Source of the DNA: Buxus sempervirens
Lineage: Eukaryota > Streptophyta > Magnoliopsida > Buxales > Buxaceae
DNA: 64,000 bases
Direction: 5' to 3'
Assembly: GCA_947561395.2 (NCBI GenBank)
Contig: OX387188.1
Span: 11,310,061-11,374,060 of the forward strand
A program made the position numbers and the translations under genes. This document shows positions 48,672 to 58,901 of the stretch, piece after piece. Each line of letters opens with the position of its first letter. Within the stretch, counting starts at the first letter, position 1. The notes beneath the pieces are model-generated. The model worked only from the letters and a program-made list of their open reading frames with translations, had not been told where the DNA came from and did not search any database.

Positions 48672-49645
48672 TTAGATTCAGAAATTCCTCGAGGTGTTTT
48701 TTCTCTAGTCTTCTCTTTTATTATTGCATCACTATGTATGACCTTTATAGTAATCCTGACTCATAGATTAAGAAATTCATTGGCCTTATAATAATTAGGT
48801 GATCCTATGCTAAGTTGCTGAATAGTGGTTTGTTCGATTCTAAATTGGGGTTTGGAATGTTGGGAAATTATAGGTTTGATTGTGATTGTATATTCTTTTT
48901 AGAAACCTAGGAAAGTATTGACTTTAGAGATTCAATTAGATGAAAAAAAAAAAAACTTAAGATCAACCTAAAATTGAAGGAAGTAGTTTAGATTTGGTTA
49001 TAGAAGTGATTTAGAATGAAATTGAAGTAGTTAGATACAATTTAAAACCTTGGAGATACATAGAGTCTCGGAAATTTGGAAAACCCCAGAAAACAGAGGA
49101 ACTGGTCAAGCGCTCGAGTCACCGCTCGAGCGACCACTGTCAGAACTTCCAGAATTTTGATATTTGAGCCCAAATCAATTTTGAATGATTTCTCTGGTAA
49201 TATTAAAGTTGAAATATCTGTAAATAGGTTAATTTGAGATGTAGAAAGTGACGGAATTAAATTTAGATTGATGGATAGAAATTTGGAACGATGACTGTAA
49301 ATGTGGATCTTATGGGGATGTCTTGAGGAAATAGAAGACCCAACTTCCTTAGATTGATTTTGAACATCATACCTATTTTTTTTAAAACATCAACACAGAC
49401 CAAAGAAACCTTTTGGATGTACTAAATAACAGAATTAATAAGTGTTGACACCCTAGGTTCTAAATGAGGAAACTTTTGGGATCTACTAGCACCCATTATA
49501 GATACTTGATAGATGTGAGTAGGTCATTAGTACGAAGGTGATCCAATTTGTTAGAGTGTTATGATCTAGCTCTACTGTAGAAAGAAGTACCCGTCATTAT
49601 TCGAAGAATCACAAGACAAAAAAAATTTTGAGGAAGAAATTTATT
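48672..49645 (+). other. Non-coding interior of element B where pol would be
   Basis: AT-rich and without long frames. A patch at 49080-49170 (GCGCTCGAGTCACCGCTCGAGCGACC) resembles the CG-rich block of L7 and L2 LTRs, and its flanking TCAGAACTTCCAGAATTTTG resembles 25955 onwards. This suggests captured LTR sequence replaced the pol region. Confidence 0.45.
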
Positions 49646-49660
49646 TGTAGGAGGGGAGAA
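49646..49660 (+). promoter_or_regulatory. Polypurine tract of element B
   Basis: TAGGAGGGGAGAA ends exactly where the 3' LTR begins, preceded by GAAATTTATTTG as in element A. Confidence 0.9.
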
Positions 49661-51137
49661 TGTAAAATCCCAGATTTTAGCAATAAATAAAAATTAATTA
49701 TTAAATAGGCTAATCGGGTTAATAATATGCGGGAGATGAGATATTGGTTCAAACTGGAGGAGTTCAAATTGAACCGGAGGAAATTGAGGAACCTATCTAA
49801 GGTAAGAGCATGATTTTGGATTAAGTATAAATTCTAATTTGATGATTGGTTAATACTGTAGGATAATTGATAAAAATAAAATATAAAGAGTGAGGAAGTG
49901 GTCGAACCCATAAAGAGAGGGTTGACCCAGATCTGCTTGGGGTGAGTTTTAAATTGGGTTGGGTTGGTGTTGGTTGTTTTGATAAGTTAAGGGGGTATTT
50001 TAGTAAATAAATAAGAAGCCTTTAAATAACCTACTACTGCATGCGACCAATTCATGTTTGGAAAAGAAAACCAGCCGCATGTCCAACCTTTCTCTTCTAT
50101 TCTCCAACTCTCCCATAGGAAGATCAAGCCCTGATCCTAAGCAACCTTTTGGAGTAGGCTTTTCAGAAGGAGAAGGAGAGGATTTTCATTCAAAGTTTCA
50201 GGTAAGCAATAAGTTATAAAAAGTTTTCTGTTTTGGGAGTATAAATAGTAGAAGAGAGTTCTTAAAGATTTGTGGTTTGATTCAGAGGAGATATGGGATT
50301 GCTGAGTTCGTTTAGATCTTCTTGAGGATGATTCACAGTGCTATTAGAGAAGGATTTAAATCTTAGAAGAAGTAAGTAGTCCCTTTAACACTTGCACAAA
50401 AGAAATTTGTTTTTTTAATCGATATTCATGTTTATTCGGAGATTTGATGAGTTGTTTTTTGTTATTTATGATGTTTTATTTGTTAGAAATTGTTCTAGCA
50501 TGTTTATAAAGTGTTTTAAAATGATTTAGAATGGATTTTATGCACTGGATATTGAGTTTTGGAATTTCTATTGACTTTCGTAAAGTTGCGAATTTTTAAC
50601 GTATCGGGTCGCCTGAGCAGTCGCTCAAGTGCCCTTTGTTTGTCTTTAGAACCCGAGAGCTATTTTTTCAAGTTAAACTGTCGCTTGAACAGTCGCTCGA
50701 GCGACCTATCGAGCGACCAAACTGTTAGCCGTTCAAGCGCCCGACTGCCGCTCGAGCGCCCTGTCTGTCAGAATTTTGGAAATTTGCCTTTCAACCTAGT
50801 TTTTCACTACGGACGTGTTTTTATCCAAATTTAACCTATGTACCATCAAGATTGGGGTATTTGGGAAGTGTTTGCACTTGCAGAGTTTTATAATTCAATT
50901 TTATAAAGATTTTGGGTAACTGTTTCGAAAGAGGCACTTTTACTTAATACCAGTTTCTAAATGTTTCTATTTTTAAACAAAGATTATTTTAAGGGTTCCT
51001 ACACCTGTATTCGATCTATTTAGACATGTTTTGGGCATGTATTTGACTCTACTAGTGTAGGGTTTTGGGGTCACAGTTGTGACAAGGCAGGTGCCTGGCT
51101 TATTACTTCCGTAGGGCGGATTTGGTTATTGGTATTT

Positions 51138-51715
51138 ATATCCTCGGTCCGTATACTCGGCGGGATACGTCCTCGATCCGTGTACTCGGTGGGAAGATGG
51201 TTACTTTTGATTATTCTCGGTTCGTGTACTCGGCGGGATACGTCATCGATCCGTGTACTTGGTGGGAAGATGGTTACTTTTCGTTATCCTCGGTCTGTCT
51301 GCTCGGCGGGATACGTCCTCGATCCGTGTACTCGGTGGGAAGATGGTTACTTTTGGTTATCCTCGGTCCGTGTACTCGGCGGGATACGTCCTCGATCCGT
51401 GTACTTGGTGGGAAGATGGTTACTTTTCGTTATCCTCGGTCCATGTACTCGGCATGATACTTCCTCGATCCATGTACTCAGTGGGAAGATGGTTACTTTT
51501 GGTTATCCTCGGTCCGTCTACTCGGCGGGATACTTCCTCGATCCGTGTACTCGGTGGGAAGATTGTTATGTTGTTTACTTCCTCAATCCGTGCACTCGGA
51601 GGGAAACTGGTTACTGGTTATTATTATATACTTCCTCAATCCGTGTACTCGGTGGGAAGCTGGTTACTGGTTATTGTTGTTTACTTCCTCAATCCGTGTA
51701 CTCGGTGGAAAGCTG
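51138..51715 (+). repeat. 73-bp minisatellite, B 3' LTR
   Basis: GGGAAGATGGTTAC recurs at 51191, 51264, 51337, 51410, 51483 and 51556, an exact 73-bp period. Shorter units of about 50 bp follow up to 51715. Because 73 is not a multiple of three and units have no stops, long open frames arise in all three frames; these are not genes. Confidence 0.95.
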
Positions 51716-51877
51716 GTTGGATACTTTACTATGGTTGTGTTTATATTTCACAGTGTTTGAGCTTATCGTGATTATTCTGATTAAACTCTGCATATATTTT
51801 ATTGTTGTCAACTATTTGCATGACTACTTACTGAGATGTTGTTTCTCACATTATTGTTTTATCGGTTTTGTTTTCAG

Positions 51878-51963
51878 ATATTCCTGGTGAGGACGTTGCG
51901 GGGAAAAACACTTCTGGGGATTATACTGAGTACCAGGATGAAGATTACTTTATTCCTGTATAG
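51878..51963 (+). other. Candidate LTR terminal exon with acidic peptide (B 3' LTR)
   Basis: Same frame as the 5' LTR copy: DIPGEDVAGKNTS ... YQDEDYFIPV, TAG. Differences from the 5' copy are a few substitutions without a frame break. Confidence 0.55.
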
Positions 51964-52193
51964 GTTTAGGGATTTACATTAATAAAGTTGACTTGGTATT
52001 GGAAGAATTGTTTTAGATTACTTTATTTAGATGACATGGGTGATGTTCATTTTATTCTAGTTAACCCTTTTCAGACTTAGTTGAGGAATTGGTGTTGGAG
52101 GTTTCCCTTTGTATCCCGCGTTTCTTGAAAGAAGAATCAATTTTCTGTTATTTCCACGCTCTGATTATATTAAATGAAATTGTGTAAGTCTAG

Positions 52194-55100
52194 TGTGCGC
52201 GCGTTGGAAATGCCGCACGGGAAAATTTGGAGTTGCCATCACCTGATAGGGTGCAGGCTGACACCTGGGTGCCTAATCTTGTCTATAAAGGCTATGATCT
52301 GTGGCTTGAGATTTTAAGTAGGGTCTCGGTTGTGGTCCGGGGAAGTCCGTAGACACCTCGGTCCACCCCGTCGGGTGACGGGTCCCTTAGGTTTATCCTG
52401 GTTTGAGTCAGCTCACTTATTTTCTCACCCGTTTCCTAATTCAGCATGCAAACTGGTTAAGCCTGGTGAGACCACTTGAGTGGTGTGGGTCCCTTTAATT
52501 GCTTTTATCTTGATTAATTAGGTGATCTGGGCCTGATTGGGTGGGCCTTGTTGGGAGGCCCACGGTGTCCTTGGTGGGCTTAGTCGAGCCCATGTACCCT
52601 TGGTGGGCCTCTGCCTAGTCTAGGAGGCCCTTTGGGCTTCAATTAAGTGAATTGATTTTATATTAGGGTTCAAATTTGAAGCTTAAGTGATTTTCATGCA
52701 AAAGGTAGGCCTGTATCGGTTTGCGGGCCCTTGGATGGGCCCCCATGATGGTTGCCAAAAGTGCTTTAGATTTATCTTGTTAAGTTTTGCCAGAAAATGG
52801 GTTGATCATTGGGCTTGGGGCCCGTTGTCCTGATTCGGGCTTGAAAGCCCAAGTTATGTGAAGTTAGGGTTTTGAACCCTTGCTTGGTTGGTTCGTGGGC
52901 TTTGGCGGGCCCTATAGGCCCTTGCCTTTGGTCTCGGCCAAACCACGCATTTCAAACATCATTTTGCACAAAACAAGCTCGGGTGGGCTGCTTTGGGTTT
53001 GGCCCGCCCAGATTAATTAGTTAATTTTGATTAGGTTACATGCATACATTCCATTGTGTTTATTGGGCTTGGTGGGCCCCGTTGGAAGGCCCATTGGAAA
53101 TCAAGTTGGATCGGGGGTCCAAGTCCCATGTTGGGTTTCCGGGTGACCCGGAAACCCTATTGGTTCATTCGGTTCAGTTTGAAAATGCCACCCATATCCA
53201 TCAAAAATCACAGAGTATATGTCACAAAGAAAATACAAAACTGACACTTATCAGGGGAGATTGGCTCAATAATCTGGGTCCAAGGGGAGGGACCTGGGGC
53301 CCCTGTGGGCGGAGCGTAGCGGAGCCCACAGGGCGAGGTCCCTCCCCGTGCTGAGGAACGAGTTGGGCGCGCGGAGAACAACAGGGTTGGGGGTGCAAGG
53401 GGGGGGGTACGGTAAAGGGCATTTTTGGGTTTTCAAAAAAAAAAACAAGTAATTCGGCATTTTAAGAGGGTGCGCTGACCTCAGGTGCTAGGTGCGAGGT
53501 CAGCGCGAGCTAGGCGGAAGCGAAAATCGACAAAAAGAACACCCGTGCGTGCGCTCGGCGTGAGCTCGGCGCACACCCCTGACGAAACCCGATTCTCTGT
53601 TTTTTGCTCAAACTCCATGACTGCCTGGTTTTTTACCTCTGTAACACCTCCCCATGCTTCTACCACTCCCCAGGAGACCTTTAAACATGCATCAAATTTA
53701 ATCTAAGCTACTTCGAATCATGATTCAAAAAAAAGAAAACCAACAAACGCCCATGCAAATCAGGAGACATAAGCATGCAGAACTAACACCGGAATGGTCT
53801 TGCACGCACCCTCTGTGACCTCCGGCAGGGTCCGAACTTGGGCCCCATGCTCAAGACAAGAGCCTTTAAAGAAGGGAAGGAGAAGGGGGGTTTATACAGG
53901 GTTCATGAGACTTAATAAGGAACACACTCCCTTGAAAATGAACACAGAATATGAGTAGGGGAGAAACTTAACTTCCTAAATATGGCAACATGTATCTGTC
54001 TTTATATATATGAAAAAAAGAAAGTGTCGACGGGTGATACCTGAGAGTGCTTGAGCACCGGTGCAGGGTGGAGACACCTCCTAAGCCGGACAGCAGCTGG
54101 AAGGTCCTCCTCCAGTAGCAAGAGCAGCCGGCCTTCACTTGCTTGGTGGAAAATGAAGAAGACGGAGTAAAGGGAGAATGGAAAGCTCAAGGTGGGGTGT
54201 TTGTGGAGTTGTGGAGGCCACGAGGTGGCCAAGGAAGCCGGGAGAGTGTGCTTCGAACTAGGAGGAGTGAAGAGGAATAGGAAGTGGAGAAGAACCCAGC
54301 GCAGAAACCAACCAAGAAAAGCTCTCCCCCAAAACAAAATCCCCAACCCAAGAGAAGTTCTTGACCGAAAAATTTCCCAACCGAAAAAGAGCCAACCCTT
54401 CGCACTGAAGCGGGGTGCGGCTTTTATAGTAGGGAAAACGGGGTATCCGCCGGGTTTGGCACCGAGCTCACGCTAAGTAGCTGTCGCTCGGCGCAAGCGA
54501 CACAATGATCAAAACATTTAATTCGGCCGTTAAATGGTCGGAAAATCCGAAATTTACAGATTTAGTCCCTGGAGATTTTCGATTTAATCCGATACTCCTG
54601 GATTTTTACAGATTTAATCCCTGGGATATTTTGCAGGTTTGGATATTTACTGGTTTGATCCCCGAGATATTTTCCTGTGCAACTTGCCACGTGTGCAGCT
54701 CTCTGCCAAGTGTGCAGTTTGCTGGTTTTGCCGCTCGGAAACTTCGTCAGCTCATATCTTCTCCATCTGGACTCCGATTTGGGCAAACTCAGTTGCGTTA
54801 GAATCATATCGGAGTCCTCTATCCATTGGCATAGGGTTAAGCACCTGGATCGGGGTTTAGCAAAAAGTCAACTTTTGGCTCCCCTCAAGTTTGACCGGCC
54901 TACAGAACCCTTATCTAGACTCCGATTCCTGCAAACTTAGTTGCGTTGGACTCGTGTCGGGATTCTCTATCCAATGACATAAGGGTAAGCATCTGGATTG
55001 GGGTTTAGAAGAAAGTCAACTTTCGGCTCCCCTCCAGTTTGACCGGCTTGCAGAACCCTCATACGGACTCCGATTCCTGCAAACTCAGTTGCGTTGGAAC

Positions 55101-55249
55101 CGTGTCGAGATTATCTATCCATTGAGATAAAGCAAGGTGGCCAATTATCACTTGATTAAAAAGTCAACTTTTGACCCCTCAGGGTTTGACTTTTTGTCCA
55201 GGGTTTGCATTTCTGGCTTTTTCGGGAGCGCAAAAATGAGGTGCTTACA
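52194..55249 (+). mobile_element. Solo LTR, family L3, nested in B 3' LTR
   Basis: TGTGCGCGCG at the start and AAAATGAGGTGCTTACA at the end (3056 bp). Flanks are TCTAG (52189-52193) and TCTGG (55250-55254), a TSD with one mismatch; the uninterrupted B 5' LTR reads AAGTCTGGATTAG at this point. Contains GGGCCC-rich sequence, a CG-rich block (53470-53580), and three 137-bp repeats near the right end. Confidence 0.92.
54755..55190 (+). repeat. Three ~137-bp tandem units in the L3 LTR
   Basis: Each unit has GACTCCGATT..GCAAACTYAGTTGCGTTRGA, a TCTATCCA-TGACATA phrase and AAAAGTCAACTTTYGGCTCCCCT. The L3 solo LTR at 17152-19564 has about two diverged units at the same place. Confidence 0.85.
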
Positions 55250-55339
55250 TCTGGATTAGTCATTTTGGGCAATTACCCTAACGTTCTAGGGTCGGGTTTA
55301 TGTTCTTAAATAAACCTGGATCTGGGGCATTACAAATCA

Positions 55340-57061
55340 AGGTCAAGCGGAGTGCCCCTCTACACTACCTGATGGATCAAGGTCAAGCAGAGTGCCCTTC
55401 TATGCTGCCCGATGAATCAAGGCCAACGGAGTGCCCCTATACGTTGCCTATTCATAGCACATGCCAAGTGGAATTCCCCATCTACTACGAAATCATACGA
55501 AGAAACAATTCATTATAACAATACAAATCTCACAATTCTAAGCTTCTGGGGTGAATTTAGGTTCACTACCCACAATGCCTCAAAGCATGTGGTGAACTTG
55601 AGTTCACTGCCCCCAGAATCCATATTTGTGGTGGATGCAGATTCACTACCCCCAACTAGGGTGAACAATAGTCCACTACCCCAACTGAGGTGAACGGCAA
55701 TCTGCTACCCACAAATATCCACGTTTGTGGTGGATGCAGGTTCACTACTCCCAGCTAGGGTGAACAACAGTCCACTACCCCCAACTGAGGTGAACGGCAA
55801 TCCACTACCCACAGAATCAACATGCCATATAGTTAACTATCCTTAGAATCCATATTTGTGGTGGATGCAGGTTCACTACCCCCAGTTAGGATGAACAACA
55901 GTCCACTACCCCCAACTAAGGTGAACGACAATCCACTACCCACAAATATCCACGTCTGTGGTGGATGAAGGTTCACTACCCCTAGCTAGGGTGAACAACA
56001 GTCCACTACCCCCAACTAAGGTGAATGGCAATCCACTACCCATAGAATCAACATACCGTAGGCCACCGGCCTTTCAATGTTCTAGTTTACCATGATAAAA
56101 TACCATATACCGTATTCGTATAATTCAAAGATGAAATCAATTCCAAATCCTTCAACTCCATTAAAATCAAAAGAAAGAACATCATTTCCTTAAAATACCA
56201 AATCAAAACCAATCGAAGTAAAAACGTAACCACAAATCCGATTATATTAAACTCTAAGATAAACTAAGTAGAAGAAGCCTCTAAACATCTAAAATTGTTC
56301 ATACATGGATTAAAATCGATAAGAACACATCCCACACTGAAAATCTACTCAAAACACCCAAAAATACATTTTCTGTTTATGGGCCCTTTTATTTGACCTG
56401 CGGCAGGCGCCTAGTACGTCGCCTAGGTGACCTAGCTAGGCGCCTCCATTAATTTCTGGTAAACTTTGGTCGCCTAAGTGACCAACATGGGCAACCGAAA
56501 CCTAACGCTTCCGTAACTTCATTTTTCCCAAATCCAACTACAAAACTTGTTTTATTTCGTCTCAAACACATCAACAAACATCCTTAAACACTCTAGGATC
56601 AAAACCCAACAACATTTACACCCTATACATTCCCCAACCCAAATCGATCGTGTAAACCCCAAAAATATCGCATGAAACCAAACGGACATGGGTTCTTTGT
56701 TTAAACCTAAATTTCTTTGCAAACAGTAAGTAGGAAGGATGCTACTTACCTAGTGATTTGCAATCCGAAGCTAAAGCCTTCCCCTTCTTCTTCCTCAGCT
56801 CCGCTTCTCTCGGTTCTGCGCTTTTTTTTCCTTCTCACCGCCTTTGCTCAAACGATAAGAACCTTTGGGTTCTTAATCCTCAAGTAATTTATAACCCAAT
56901 CTTAAACCAATTAAACCGATCCACTTAAAATGAACCAACCCAAACCAAAACAAACCACCAAACCAAGGGTTTCTTCTAAGTTTGATTTAATTACTCAAAT
57001 TGAATAATTTAACCTCTATTTTACTCTTAATTAAAATTACTTAAAATTTCAGGATCTTACA
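55340..57061 (-). mobile_element. Element C 5' LTR, last piece (L6)
   Basis: Resumes after the second AATCA and matches 20676-22386. It includes the GTTCAC/GTGAAC minisatellite (55553-56045), the CG-rich block (56398-56480) and the leader donor CTAG|GTAAGTAG near 56755 on the minus strand. It ends AGGATCTTACA. Confidence 0.92.
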
Positions 57062-57066
57062 TGAGA

Positions 57067-57331
57067 TAAAACAAGTTGACTCATAAACAGGATGACCCGT
57101 GGGACCCGTCACCCAACGGGGCAGACTAAGGTGTCTATGGACTTCCCTAGACTGTAACCGAGTACTTAACCGAAATCTCAACCCGCAGACCACCTAATTA
57201 GACAACCTTTTAGGCATCCAGGTGTCCACCTACACCTCGTCAGGCAGTGGTGAATCCCAATACCCCTTTTTACCATTAATTTCCCAAAAATCCGGAAAAA
57301 GTGTGGGATCCTTTCGCGCTTTCACCAGAAA
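57067..57331 (-). mobile_element. Host LTR remnant (L3-like, minus), last piece
   Basis: The reverse complement shows the L3 start region: CACTGCCTGACGAGG...GGTGGACACCTGGATGCC, then a CCGAGTACTTAACC-equivalent and a GGGACCCGTC phrase. It ends near GAGCACAACA at about 57331. This fixes the LTR into which element C inserted as L3-like. Confidence 0.65.
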
Positions 57332-57371
57332 GAGCACAACAGGCACATTTCCCTCATCCGACATGGAACGA

Positions 57372-57800
57372 CATGTGCACAATGGTCATTTTTGGTTATT
57401 AGTCATGTATCACAGCATTGGTTTCGTTTTGATTTCCCACCATGTATCTTGATCTAGTATATCCCCCATTGTGTATCTCAACGTGGTATTATTGGGTTAT
57501 CACCATGTGCTTTAATGGATCATTGGCATATATGTGAGCTAAATATTTGTCGTGCTTGTAGTCCACTTGTAACTTGCACATGTGAGCTAAATATTGGCCG
57601 TGCTTGAAGTTCACTTGTGCCTCGCACATGTGCTGGTATCAGCCGTGTTTTGTCTAGTGTATTTTTTGATCGGTCTGGTATTCTCACATTGTTATTATCT
57701 GGATATTGTTGCAGTTGATTGGATTGTACATGTCTGCCCATCGTGTATCTTGGTTGGGTCATGCACAATAAGTCGATGACTGTGTATCTCACGAGGGATT
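57372..57800 (+). mobile_element. L5-like LTR fragment
   Basis: Repeats of CATGTRTCTTGATC / CATGTGAGCTAAATATT, then GCACAATAAGTCGATGACTGTGTATC, which matches the L5 phrase at 13666-13690. No ends are present. It is the last recognisable repeat before the gene side of the window. Confidence 0.5.
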
Positions 57801-58462
57801 TCTCGCATTCAGAAAGATATAAATGAAAGATCCTTTTAAAACCCAAGTCACATCAACGATCAAATCACCACCCAAGCATTGATCATAGAAGTTCAATCCA
57901 AACCACATGTATCTATCTTTATTTATAAAATAAAGTAGTATGGGGAAGATAAATCTATATGGATGCGCCAAAATTGAGTGTATATCAGTCAATTTGGTCA
58001 GTTTTTTTATTATCATAATCAATCATTTAACTAGTTAAAACTCACTTTATCCTATTGTTACTAGTGCAATTGCAGCAATTATATCCTATGCCACCTAATG
58101 AGAGGTAGTTAGTATGTAGTTACCTCCCATCAAAAATAAAATTACCTATTTGACCAAAAAAAAATGAAATTACCTAGAGTAACTTTATTTTTATTTAACC
58201 AAAAAGCAACCAAAAAAAAAAACCGGGAAATTACATTAAAAGCATTAATACGTATTTTTTTCTTAACTGAAACAATAGATCACCTTCTTATGAAATCTAA
58301 AAATTATCAATAATCTAAGCTATAGACATGGCCTAGCTAGATACTATGGCTCATAAATTGTGCAATTTACATTTAAAAATTAAATGGCCATTACAATTTC
58401 ATGTTACAAGCACAAGATTAAATCATACATATTTATAGCGCATCAATAGCGTTAACATCTAA
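57801..58462. other. AT-rich intergenic sequence
   Basis: No gene, repeat family or RNA recognised. It has low GC and several poly-A runs. Confidence 0.5.
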
Positions 58463-58901
58463 TGGTTATTGATATACTTGAAAAACCTAGTAATTTAGAT
58501 CCTAATGACTAGCTGGCAAAATAGAATTAGAAATTTATTTTTTAAAATTTTTCCTAAAATATTTGTTTGTTGTTCTTTTCCTTACAGCTCAATCCAAATA
58601 AAAAGTAGAGATCGAACAAAGTCATCTTCCATTGTTTGTGTCCTCTTGGTCAGATGTAGTAATGGAATCCCGTTGGTTTGTACATAAATCGTTTTTTAAA
58701 AGCAAATTCAAATGCCCGGCCATCACAATTACATGCATTTTAGGAACACACGGGATAAAATCATGCATAACCATAATGAATCAACAATCACAGTAAAAAA
58801 AAAAAAATGCACCTCTAATGCTGATTCTTCATGTGCTAGTGGGTGGCACGTACATATTGGGTGGGTGTAAGCTAGTAGTTGGGACAAAGAAGTTAATATG
58901 G
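58463..58901. repeat. Direct duplication upstream of lipase, copy 1
   Basis: Runs from GGTTATTGATATACTTG to GAAGTTAATATGG. The second copy (59082-59510) has the same landmarks in the same order: CTTTTCCTTAC, CCCGTTGGTTTGTACATAAATC, GGCCATCACAATT, TTTTAGGAAC and GGGTGGGTGTAAG (GTGGGTGTAAG in copy 2). Many substitutions and small indels separate them, so the duplication is old. Confidence 0.9.

Larger units (their letters stand above)
32568..55334 (+). mobile_element. Element B: gag-only LTR retrotransposon (L2), interrupted
   Basis: Starts TGTAAAATCCCAG at 32568 and ends GGATCTGGGGCATTACA at 55334, with TSDs AATCA (32563-32567 and 55335-55339). It is plus-oriented: the primer site follows the 5' LTR at 46653 and a polypurine tract precedes the 3' LTR at 49646. 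Removing element A and the solo LTR 52194-55249 leaves about 8.05 kb with LTRs of about 2.43 and 2.61 kb and a 3.0-kb interior that codes only for a broken gag. No protease, polymerase or integrase is present. The layout fits the published class of terminal-repeat gag-only elements (TR-GAG). Confidence 0.93.
49661..55334 (+). mobile_element. Element B 3' LTR (L2), split by a solo L3 LTR
   Basis: 49661-52193 plus 55255-55334, about 2613 bp. It is longer than the 5' copy because the minisatellite has more units. Leader donor AGAAGAA|GTAAGTAG near 50371; CTCGAGCG block 50605-50765. Confidence 0.93.
19961..57061 (-). mobile_element. Element C: LTR retrotransposon (L6), massively interrupted
   Basis: The left LTR starts TGTAGCGCC at 19961 and the right LTR ends GGATCTTACA at 57061. 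Both flanks carry TSD TGAGA (19956-19960 and 57062-57066). Transcription runs on the minus strand, so the right LTR is 5'. Removing three nested insertions (24965-27669, 29173-32178 and element B at 32568-55334, each with one TSD copy) leaves about 8.6 kb with two LTRs of about 2.43 kb. The interior has a primer site, gag, protease fragments, a chromodomain scrap and a polypurine tract. No reverse transcriptase core, RNase H or integrase is present. Non-autonomous; Ty3/gypsy chromovirus affinity is inferred from gag and the tail. Confidence 0.93.

Noticed and set aside
51138..51715. CRISPR-like regular repeats
   Set aside because: Whole 73-bp units repeat with no unique spacers, and the context is a plant LTR.
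51122..51890. Long overlapping open frames (up to 253 codons) in all three plus frames
   Set aside because: They are produced by a 73-bp stop-free tandem repeat inside an LTR; the period is not a multiple of three, so no frame is favoured.
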